From the NCBI GenBank assembly GCA_964550025.1, contig CAZJYI010000224.1, forward strand, positions 1 through 14,571: a stretch of 14,571 nucleotides of DNA, read 5' to 3'. The stretch is from CAZJYI01 sp964550025 (GTDB lineage Bacteria; Verrucomicrobiota; Kiritimatiellia; UBA8416; CAYOBW01). Positions within the stretch are counted from its first letter, which is position 1. The number at the start of each line of letters is the position of its first letter. Positions 7,551 to 14,106 of the stretch are shown piece by piece. Below the pieces are notes generated by a model, which was given only the letters and a program-made list of their open reading frames with translations, had not been told where the DNA came from and did no database searches. Made by a program: the position numbers and the translations under genes.

Positions 7551-9389
7551 TCACCCGCGAACCTTGCCCCTGTCATGCTCCAACACGCTGATCAGCCCCA
7601 GCAATCCGCCCCAGTGATAGAAGGCGTCGCTGTTCTGCTTGCCGCTGCCGCAGCCCATGCCGGTGTCGCCACAGTAGTTCTCGTGGACATGGCGGTTTTC
7701 GCGCCATTCCTTGAGCAGCAGCGCTTCGGACTTCTCCACCAGCGCCTTGCGCGCTTTGGGCAGGTTGTACTTGCACAGGCCGAGGTACACCAGGAAGTTC
7801 ATCGGCGCCCATATGCGGCCGCGCCAGTAGTCCTGTTCCGGATACATGGGGTCATTGCGCGCAATCGAGGGGAGGATCCAGTCGCCCCAGAATTCCTCCT
7901 CATTGAAGAAGTGCTCGTCGATCATGCGCTGAGCCTGCTCCTGGGTGGGCACCCCGGCCAGCAGCGGATAGAAGTGCGTCGGGGAGAGCCGGTGCTGGAA
8001 TTCACCCGTGTCCAGATGCTTGTTGAGGAAAAGACCGGTCTCCTCGCACCAGAGCGAACGGAGACTTTGAGAGTACTTCTCGGCGCGTTCCTCAAGCTCC
8101 GCCACGACCTCGTTGCGACCAATGCGCCGCGCCAGTTCGGCCAGCTCCCGGCAGTCGGTGACGTAGAAGGACATCAGCCCGACGTCGGCGAGCTGCATCA
8201 GGTTGCGCTCCTTGTCGTAGCCGACCTCTTTGTACATCGGCGAGTTGTCGAGGCCCGACTCGAGCATGGACGCGAACTTGGTATTCAACACCACGGTTTC
8301 GAGGATGTGGCCGACCCTGGCCGGGTACGGGTTGGAGCCCCAGCAGAGATACCCATCCTGATTGCGGTACTTCGCATACCAGCGGTTCCAGCCCAACAGC
8401 AGGTCAAAAAGTCGCTCGGCCAATACCGTTTCGCCGAACATGTCACAGAGCGCCCGCACCGTCATGGACCCCACCGGCGGCTGGGAGCGGTCACGGGTCT
8501 TGAGACCGTTGGCTCGTGTCATGCCTGGAATCATGCCCCTGTCCGTCGCCAGCTCGGTAATGGCGCAGGCGTTGGAGTAAGCCAGTTCCTTGTCCTCCAA
8601 ACCGGCCATCCAGGCGGCGAAGTAGGTGTCCCAGTCGAAAAGCACCCATCCACCGTTGTCGCAACTCCAGATGCGGCTGACGGGTGAGATCACCCTGTCC
8701 CGGAAGGGATCGTAGATGGTGTCCCAGGCAAGGCAGGTCTGCATCGCGTCGTAGAGCTCCTGCTGCCTGGCATCCTCCCGCTTGCGGCCGGCAAGGAAAG
8801 TCTCTTTCTTGGCAGACACAATCGTTTCGGCCTCCCCGAGTCTTGCCGGGTTGGTGGTGATGCCGATTGCTCCGTCGAGGGGAACGAGCAGGTAGGGGCC
8901 GAGGATTTCAACTACCGGCTCCTCGCGCAGGGCACCCGACACCGCCACCGTGACGCTCCTCTCATCGTTTTGGATGAGCAACTCGTCCCCGTCGCGCCGC
9001 GCGTAGCCGGACCGCCCCCAAAGGACGCCCGCTTCAATAGTCAGACACGGGGTTTTCAGGGATGCGTTGAGCGGAGTCACCACGGCATACCAGTCGTCAT
9101 TCTCTACCGCCGTCTCCACCCGCACCTTGACAGCGTCCCACTCCAGTTCCAGGGACGTGAAGGACCCGTCGTAAGAATGGGGCCCCGGGAGTACGGTCTC
9201 AAGACCCTGGGCACCTCCTGTCCCACCTCCTTCGCCCTTCCCTCTCCGTCCGATCAGTGCCTCGCGTAGACAGGTGCCCGACATATAGCTCTTGATACCC
9301 AGCGAGACGGCAAACCCATCAGGCAGGAGCACATGCGACAGGACGCTGCGAACGTTCCAGGTATTCCAGCCGGTCTTCAGGTTGCTCAC
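7551..9389 (-). CDS. GH63/MGH1-like glycoside hydrolase with (alpha/alpha)6 barrel
   Basis: The protein has 612 residues. The start chosen is the GTG at 9389-9387: it overlaps the upstream stop in GTGA and has GAGGA (9397-9401) at ideal spacing. A longer open frame extends upstream, but its 50 residues are Arg/Pro-rich and lie in another frame of the neighbouring gene. The N-terminal roughly 200 residues look like a beta-sandwich domain. The catalytic barrel follows, with 'WVLFDWDTYFAAWMAG' (about 248-263), 'ESGLDNSPMY' (377-386), 'YWRGRIWAPMNFLVYLGL' (521-538) and 'HENY' (569-572). By analogy with GH63 and GH37 enzymes, D381 would be the general acid and E570 the general base. Related enzymes are alpha-glucosidases, trehalases and mannosylglycerate/glucosylglycerate hydrolases. 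The exact substrate is uncertain. There is no signal peptide, so the enzyme is probably cytoplasmic. Residues 48-62 form an unusual Gly-rich stretch. Confidence 0.85.
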   Translation of the reverse strand: MSNLKTGWNTWNVRSVLSHVLLPDGFAVSLGIKSYMSGTCLREALIGRRGKGEGGGTGGAQGLETVLPGPHSYDGSFTSLELEWDAVKVRVETAVENDDWYAVVTPLNASLKTPCLTIEAGVLWGRSGYARRDGDELLIQNDERSVTVAVSGALREEPVVEILGPYLLVPLDGAIGITTNPARLGEAETIVSAKKETFLAGRKREDARQQELYDAMQTCLAWDTIYDPFRDRVISPVSRIWSCDNGGWVLFDWDTYFAAWMAGLEDKELAYSNACAITELATDRGMIPGMTRANGLKTRDRSQPPVGSMTVRALCDMFGETVLAERLFDLLLGWNRWYAKYRNQDGYLCWGSNPYPARVGHILETVVLNTKFASMLESGLDNSPMYKEVGYDKERNLMQLADVGLMSFYVTDCRELAELARRIGRNEVVAELEERAEKYSQSLRSLWCEETGLFLNKHLDTGEFQHRLSPTHFYPLLAGVPTQEQAQRMIDEHFFNEEEFWGDWILPSIARNDPMYPEQDYWRGRIWAPMNFLVYLGLCKYNLPKARKALVEKSEALLLKEWRENRHVHENYCGDTGMGCGSGKQNSDAFYHWGGLLGLISVLEHDRGKVRG

Positions 9390-10642
9390 GGTGTGATCCT
9401 CACGGCCTGATCCTCGGCCAACGACAACGTGATCCGGCCGTCCACGACCCGGACTTCGCCTGCCGACTCGGGGCCTTCGGGTTTGAGTGCGGCAAGGGAC
9501 ACGGTTTCGACGCCAGCCCAGTTCGCGGGGAGTGGCCATGTCTTTTCCGCGTAGCCATCCCTACTGTACGCGATCAGGGTGGGTTCGTTGCACCACAGCG
9601 CCGGCATGCAACTATCGCCGCCGTCGATCATGGACTGGGGATCGTCGGCGCCGTCAGGGTTGTTCCTGTAGTGCCAGGGCATGAACAGGAGACAGAACTC
9701 CTCCAGGTACTTGTCCGGAATCTCACCGTATTCTCCCCCGAGATGGCGCGCGTCTTCCATGGGGTTGGTGCAGTAGAGCTCGTTGGGCAAATGCTCGACG
9801 GCGCTGCCGCCGTGCCAGGTCCAGGGCTGCAGTCCCACAAAGTGATCGTCTCGAAATCCGTTGACCCACTCGGACGTCACATCAATCCCGCGGTCGCGCC
9901 AGTAGCGGTAGATCTTGCGCTGGGTCGCGACTTCCTGCTCCTTGGTGTAGCCGAGATACGGACTGATCGGCGCCTCCCGATCAAGCGGACGCGCACCCAG
10001 GAACGCGTCGATGTGGATGGTTTTGCCCTCCACCAGTTCGGGGATCATCTCGATGATGCCGTCGATACGCTTCTGGGCGAGGCCGGTCTCCCACTCCCGG
10101 GTGTAGCTGATCTGGTAGGAGACCATGCCGCCCCATTCTTTGCCGGGGATGACCTTGCCATCCGTGTCCTTGGCAATGATGTCCTTTTCAACATACAGGT
10201 CCCAGAGGGGACTGTCCCTGTATGCATCGAACATGTTGAGGTGCAGACTCACCGTGGCGTCGTGCCGCCGCGCTTCACGGATGAGCCAGCGCAGGCTGTC
10301 GAGGGCGGTTTCGTCACAGTCCCGCCTAAGGTGGCGGTTTACCTCGCCCCAGTCGGGATACTTCGAATCGTGCCCTTCGTGATGCCAGCCGATGATATAG
10401 ACGACCTGGGGAATGCCGCAGGTCAGGTTGTGCACCTTGCGGATGGCGTCGAGCGTCTGCTCGAACGTCAGGTAGAGTTTGTCCGGGTTCCCTTCCCCAT
10501 CCCGCGTGGCATTCATGACCAGGTACACCAGGCTCTGGTGATACGGCAGCAGCCACGGCCGCTCCGGCTTCATGGTGCTGGTGTAGTCGTAGTACTCGCC
10601 GGACGGCTCATCAGTCACGGCCCCATCATCCTTCACCGTCAT
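9386..10642 (-). CDS. GH101-like TIM-barrel glycoside hydrolase (endo-alpha-N-acetylgalactosaminidase-related)
   Basis: The protein has 418 residues. Features resembling GH101 and related barrel enzymes are 'YIIGWHHEGHDSKYPDWGE' (82-100), 'VSLHLNMFDAYRDS' (131-144), 'HIDAFLGARPLD' (210-221) and 'TSEWVNGFRDD' (256-266). In such barrels an Asp after a beta-strand is the nucleophile (candidate D212) and a Glu is the acid/base (candidate E258). GH101 enzymes release the core disaccharide from mucin-type O-glycans, but they are normally much larger secreted multidomain proteins. This one is essentially a bare barrel with a short C-terminal beta domain and no signal peptide, so a cytoplasmic exo- or oligosaccharide-directed role is likely. 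The start ATG (10642-10640) overlaps the first unit of a heptamer array, and the G-rich array may stand in for a ribosome binding site. The stop overlaps the next start (GTGA). The family assignment comes from motif memory and is moderate. Confidence 0.7.
   Translation of the reverse strand: MTVKDDGAVTDEPSGEYYDYTSTMKPERPWLLPYHQSLVYLVMNATRDGEGNPDKLYLTFEQTLDAIRKVHNLTCGIPQVVYIIGWHHEGHDSKYPDWGEVNRHLRRDCDETALDSLRWLIREARRHDATVSLHLNMFDAYRDSPLWDLYVEKDIIAKDTDGKVIPGKEWGGMVSYQISYTREWETGLAQKRIDGIIEMIPELVEGKTIHIDAFLGARPLDREAPISPYLGYTKEQEVATQRKIYRYWRDRGIDVTSEWVNGFRDDHFVGLQPWTWHGGSAVEHLPNELYCTNPMEDARHLGGEYGEIPDKYLEEFCLLFMPWHYRNNPDGADDPQSMIDGGDSCMPALWCNEPTLIAYSRDGYAEKTWPLPANWAGVETVSLAALKPEGPESAGEVRVVDGRITLSLAEDQAVRITP
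9397..9401 (-). promoter_or_regulatory. Shine-Dalgarno (GAGGA) deciding the GTG start of the GH63-like gene
   Basis: GAGGA is separated by seven bases from the GTG at 9389. It lies inside the last codons of the upstream GH101-like gene, so translation of the two is probably coupled. Confidence 0.6.
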
Positions 10643-10764
10643 CCCACATCCCCCATCTCAGATCCCAAATCCCAAATCTCAAATCCCACATCCCACATCC
10701 TACATCCCACATCGGAATCCGCACGTATCTGCCTGTCCATGGCCGCAAAGGCGTTCCTCTTCAT
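10639..10764 (-). other. Possible 41-codon ORF created by the heptamer array
   Basis: An ATG at 10764-10762 opens a 41-residue frame beginning MKRNAFAAMDRQIRADSD. Its second half is a translated array with a seven-residue rhythm (WDVGFEI, WDLGSEM). It stops in a TGA that overlaps the GH101-like start as ATGA. There is no Shine-Dalgarno and no recognisable domain. It may be a leader peptide, a remnant of a gene end, or pure chance. Confidence 0.2.
10641..10717. repeat. Heptamer tandem array (ATCYCAN) between two genes
   Basis: Ten successive 7-bp units fit ATCYCAN (with single deviations such as ATCCCCC and ATCCTAC) at 10641-10710, followed by a decayed unit, ATCGGAA, to 10717. The array fills more than half of the 131-base gap between the FN3/lectin gene and the GH101-like gene. 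It contains the latter's ATG. Read on the coding strand it is (N)TGRGAT. No T-tract terminator or clear promoter is visible in the remaining gap. Confidence 0.9.
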
Positions 10765-10773
10765 CGCGTCGGC

Positions 10774-12852
10774 CTATCTCACGACGAGCACCGTCCCCCC
10801 CCGCGGCGGCTCGGGGGCGTCGCCGCGGCCCACCACGGCTTCGAAGGTGGTCCCGAAACGAATCTCATCGAAGATGGCGCTGTTGGTGTCCCAGACGGCC
10901 ATGGTGTCGAACGCCGACTGGTCAAGGTCCAGGTTGGTGATCGAGGCCATGGCGTTCGCCTCCTCCGGTTCGGCAGACAGGTCGGTGACGTTGAAGAGAT
11001 ACAGTTCATCCGGTGTGCCGCCGGGCTTCCAGTTGATCTTGCCGACAACCAGGGAGGTGTCGTGGTGTGTCGCGCCGGCCTGGATAGTCTGTGTGAATGT
11101 ACCGGCCGCAACGGTCGGGGAGGTACTGCCGTCGAACGCAAGGGCATTGATTGTGCCATCACCGCTCCCCAGCCCCGTCGTGGCGAGCGTAAACCCGAAA
11201 CCATCGCCCGGGGCGGCAAGTACCGGCGAACCGTCCGTCGTGAAGCCGTCCGTTCCAAAGAGGAAACACGCATACCGGTGACCGGACGGAGACCGCAGAA
11301 GCGCACTGAACCATGTCACGGCGCCGTCGCCCGTGAGGAAGCTCAACGACTCTTCGGAGAGCAATCGGTATGCCTGCGCCCTGCCGGCGCTGCCGAAGCG
11401 GGACAGCGCACTGCCCGCCACGGGAAGCGCCGAGGAACTGTCGTCCGTGAACTCCAGCCCCGGTTCTACCATCCAGTAGATTCTCCCGTGGGAGATGGTC
11501 GAAACCCATGGTCCGTCAAAACCGAAACCGCCGTCCTGACCTTGGATGTTCACCTGAACCGGGGTGTAGTCGAAGGGCTCGTAGGCGACCTCGCCCGCCT
11601 CTTCCGTGGTGGCGTTGGTCTGGCACGCCGCAAAGTCCGTACCGCTGCCGTTGGCAGCGTTCGTCGCCGCCAACTGGTAATGGTACGTCGTCGAGGGTGA
11701 CGCTCCATCCAGGTACGACGTCGTGTCCGGATCCAGTGATGCTATGACGGTATAGGGACCGCCGCTGCCGCTGCTCGACCGCCGCAGGACATAGGCCGTC
11801 TCGCCGGAGGCGTTGTCCTGCCACCCCAAGGTGATGGTAGTCGCCACGGCTACCGCGCTGGTGAATACCGGCGTCTGCGTCACCGTAAGGGCAGTGGCGA
11901 AGATCTCCGCGGCCGACCAGCCGTTGGTGGCGGCGTTGGTCCCGTAGAAGCGCCAGGTGTATGTCGTATCCGCCAGCAGGCCTGTTACCAACCCGGTCAC
12001 CACGCCGGCGCTGTTCGACCCCAGGCTCGTGGCGTTAGCCCACGCGTTCGTGTCAGCATCGCCCCGGTCCGCCGTGTCCCACACGAGAACAGCGTCACTC
12101 ACATTCGTGTTCACCGTCGCGTGGGCCCATGCCGAGGTGGCCGTGACATTGGATACCCCGCGGCTGCTCCAACTGATGCCTCCCTCGGGATGCAGTTCCT
12201 CGTTTGTCAGGCCATAGAGGTGGTAGGTTCCGGTCTGGTCGTCGGCGAGGTCGATGATGATCCTGATCTTCCCGCTCGCCTCCGCCAGATACACGTAGCT
12301 CATCGCCCACGAGACGTTGCCGGACAACCCGGGAGGAACAAGTGTCGCGCGATTCTGGTCGATCTTCGGTGTCGTGTGCTCGACCGATCCGTCGCCGCCC
12401 ACATCATAGCCGACATGAAACGTACGTCGCACGCCTTCGTAGTCCCACGCGCGGTCGTAGAGCCGCACGTCGTACCACACGCCGGGAGTCAGCCCCGTCA
12501 GCTCGACATGCCCCTGGTCGGGCCCGTTGTAGATCATGTCCGTGAACACGCTCGCGACATTCCCGGCCACGGCGGGCGGCGCGCCGCCGCCATGCGGGTT
12601 GGGACCGTACGTACGAGCCCCCGAGTTCAGCCGCCCGCCCGCGGCCACGCCGATGTCGGCGGCAAACGCGACGCCGTCTACCGTCGCGGCGCCGCTATTC
12701 CCGAAATCAATAGCGTGTGTGTACGTTCTGGTGATGCTGATGCCGGAATCGGCATCGGCGGTGATCTGGTGGTAGGTGACTCCCTGTGCCCGGGCCGTGC
12801 GAGGACTCGCGAACACCAACACCGCCGCGAATGCTGCCGTATATGTCTTCAT
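10774..12852 (-). CDS. Exported multidomain protein with two FN3 modules and a lectin-like C-terminal domain
   Basis: From the ATG at 12852-12850 the protein has 692 residues with a clear signal peptide: MKTYTAAFAAVLVFASP followed by an ARA-QG cleavage site near residue 22. GGGAG (12862-12866) is nine bases upstream. The ATG six bases earlier (12858) would leave only three bases of spacing, and a TTG still further upstream falls in repeat DNA. An N-terminal beta-rich domain (about 25-215) contains 'VELTGLTPGVWYDVRLYDRA'. Two fibronectin-III-like modules follow at about 225-325 and 325-415; 'LLADTTYTWRFYGTNA' and 'SPSTTYHYQLAATNA' are characteristic strand segments. The C-terminal part (about 420-675) starts 'YEPFDYTPVQVNIQGQDGG' and resembles the LamG/concanavalin-like domains of PVC surface proteins. 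The role is probably glycan binding or presentation. No catalytic motif was recognised. The C-terminus (PEPPRGGTVLVVR) has no hydrophobic anchor. Confidence 0.75.
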   Translation of the reverse strand: MKTYTAAFAAVLVFASPRTARAQGVTYHQITADADSGISITRTYTHAIDFGNSGAATVDGVAFAADIGVAAGGRLNSGARTYGPNPHGGGAPPAVAGNVASVFTDMIYNGPDQGHVELTGLTPGVWYDVRLYDRAWDYEGVRRTFHVGYDVGGDGSVEHTTPKIDQNRATLVPPGLSGNVSWAMSYVYLAEASGKIRIIIDLADDQTGTYHLYGLTNEELHPEGGISWSSRGVSNVTATSAWAHATVNTNVSDAVLVWDTADRGDADTNAWANATSLGSNSAGVVTGLVTGLLADTTYTWRFYGTNAATNGWSAAEIFATALTVTQTPVFTSAVAVATTITLGWQDNASGETAYVLRRSSSGSGGPYTVIASLDPDTTSYLDGASPSTTYHYQLAATNAANGSGTDFAACQTNATTEEAGEVAYEPFDYTPVQVNIQGQDGGFGFDGPWVSTISHGRIYWMVEPGLEFTDDSSSALPVAGSALSRFGSAGRAQAYRLLSEESLSFLTGDGAVTWFSALLRSPSGHRYACFLFGTDGFTTDGSPVLAAPGDGFGFTLATTGLGSGDGTINALAFDGSTSPTVAAGTFTQTIQAGATHHDTSLVVGKINWKPGGTPDELYLFNVTDLSAEPEEANAMASITNLDLDQSAFDTMAVWDTNSAIFDEIRFGTTFEAVVGRGDAPEPPRGGTVLVVR

Positions 12853-12861
12853 CTGCATGCT

Positions 12862-12866
12862 CTCCC
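12862..12866 (-). promoter_or_regulatory. Shine-Dalgarno (GGGAG) for the FN3/lectin-like protein
   Basis: GGGAG lies nine bases upstream of the ATG at 12852 and three upstream of the in-frame ATG at 12858. It therefore supports the downstream start, which also gives the most compact signal peptide. Confidence 0.5.
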
Positions 12867-12884
12867 GCAATTCCGTCCAGACGA

Positions 12885-12933
12885 ATCTCAAATCTCAGAT
12901 CTCAGATCCCACATCTCACATCTCACATCCCGC
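12885..12933. repeat. Heptamer tandem array (ATCYCAN) overlapping the UroD-like stop codon
   Basis: Seven consecutive 7-bp units are present: ATCTCAA, ATCTCAG (twice), ATCCCAC, ATCTCAC (twice) and ATCCCGC. They are the same family as the array at 10641-10717. The stop codon of the UroD-like gene (12923-12925) and its final Gly-Met codons fall inside the array. The array occupies over half of the 70-base gap before the FN3/lectin gene. Confidence 0.88.
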
Positions 12934-14083
12934 CCCCCGCATCACGCATCTTCTCGCAGTAGTACTTCACCAGGTCCCACTCGGCGCCCGGCGGCAGGCG
13001 GTGGTCGGGACAGGGGATGTATCCGCCCAGCTCGATGAGCAGGCGCAGCCGTTCGATCTCGGCATCGACCGCGGCCCGATCCCGAGCGAACACGTTCTTG
13101 TTCATCCCCCCTACCCCTCGAAGCTCCCTGCCGTATCGTTCGCGCCAGGGGGCGATGCTGGCATCCCAGGTCCCGACCTCGATCGGGAACATCGTATTGA
13201 CGCCGTTGTTCAGCCAGGTGGGAATCAGAGCGTCGATCTTGCCGTCGCAATCGAGTGAGACGATGTCGATGCCGTACTGCTGCACCAGGTCGGTGATCCG
13301 CTTGTAGTGCGGACCGACCTTCTCATCAAATACGCGGGGAATCACCAGCGGCCCGTTCTTGAAGCAGATGTCCTCCCAAAAGTGGGCAAAGTCGAACTTC
13401 GCGCCGGACTCCAGCGCATGCTTCGTATTGCGATAGCAGAGTTCGGCATTGGTATCGATGAGCTCGGTGTAGAGTTCCTCGTCGTCGCAGTAGATGTAGC
13501 TGCTGCCCTCCACCCCGACGATGTTGCGGATGTGACCGAATAGGCTTCCGCAGTGCAGGCCGTACATGTAGTCGCGCTCGCCATCCCGCAGGAACTCCAG
13601 CCCCCCCTCGGAGAAAGGAACCATGCGGTCATTGACCAGGACACGGCGAGCGGTCACCCGTTCTTCACACCACTCGTAGCGGAACTTGTACTGCTCCTCC
13701 CAGCTCCGGCGGTCGGTCAGAGTGTGGCTGATCTCGGCCGGGATGCTACCGGCGCCGGGCTTACGGCACAGCACCACGCCATCGCCGTTCATGATGTGTT
13801 CGGTGCCGTCTTCGAGGGTCCGGATCAGCTTGCGCTCGAACGGCGGTCTCAATCCGTCGTGGGGGCTGAACATGCACTGCCAGTTGAAATCCCAGCCGAG
13901 CAAGGCGTTCAGTTCACAGTCGGCGGGATTGCCGTCCCCATGCGACTTTGCCAGCGCTTCGGAGATATGCCCTTCCGCGGCCCACTTGTCCAGCGTCTCG
14001 CGCCAGTAGCCAAAGTGCACCAACGGCAACCGGTCGTAGTCTTCGTACCGCAGCACCGCCAGCGCACGCTCACGATTCGTCAT
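12923..14083 (-). CDS. Uroporphyrinogen decarboxylase (UroD/MtaA-superfamily) protein
   Basis: The protein has 386 residues and starts 'MTNRERALAVLRYEDYDRLP', the typical opening of UroD-superfamily paralogues in PVC and clostridial genomes. Other landmarks are 'DIVSLDCDGKIDALIPTWL' (273-291), the TIM-barrel segment 'GVNTMFPIEVG', and the C-terminal 'GGYIPCPDHRLPPGAEWDLV' (353-372). The superfamily contains true haem-pathway UroD and corrinoid methyltransferases (MtaA, MtbA, CmuA). This divergent branch, found in sugar loci, has no established reaction. C279 and C358/H361 are possible metal ligands, but I cannot confirm a zinc site. The ATG at 14083 has GGGAG (14090-14094) six bases upstream, and the preceding stop is 23 bases away. 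It is unlikely to make haem here, because the neighbours are all glycan genes. The last residues are encoded by a heptamer array. Confidence 0.85.
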   Translation of the reverse strand: MTNRERALAVLRYEDYDRLPLVHFGYWRETLDKWAAEGHISEALAKSHGDGNPADCELNALLGWDFNWQCMFSPHDGLRPPFERKLIRTLEDGTEHIMNGDGVVLCRKPGAGSIPAEISHTLTDRRSWEEQYKFRYEWCEERVTARRVLVNDRMVPFSEGGLEFLRDGERDYMYGLHCGSLFGHIRNIVGVEGSSYIYCDDEELYTELIDTNAELCYRNTKHALESGAKFDFAHFWEDICFKNGPLVIPRVFDEKVGPHYKRITDLVQQYGIDIVSLDCDGKIDALIPTWLNNGVNTMFPIEVGTWDASIAPWRERYGRELRGVGGMNKNVFARDRAAVDAEIERLRLLIELGGYIPCPDHRLPPGAEWDLVKYYCEKMRDAGGGM

Positions 14084-14106
14084 CTCTGTCTCCCATCCAA
14101 GGTGGT

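Noticed and set aside
9390..9539. N-terminal 50-residue extension of the GH63-like protein
   Set aside because: It lies wholly within another frame of the GH101-like gene and is Arg/Pro-rich. The GTG at 9389 has a well-spaced GAGGA and a GTGA overlap.
10774..10815. PEP-CTERM sorting signal at the end of the FN3/lectin protein
   Set aside because: The tripeptide PEP is present, but only ten residues follow and there is no hydrophobic helix or Arg cluster. The other two frames do not restore one.
9671..11281. A 536-codon + strand frame across the GH101-like and FN3/lectin genes
   Set aside because: It runs through a heptamer array and antisense to two well-supported genes. Its composition changes abruptly at the array and no motif is present.
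12923..14083. True haem-biosynthesis hemE
   Set aside because: The sequence resembles the divergent UroD-superfamily paralogues more than HemE, and no haem-pathway neighbours are present.
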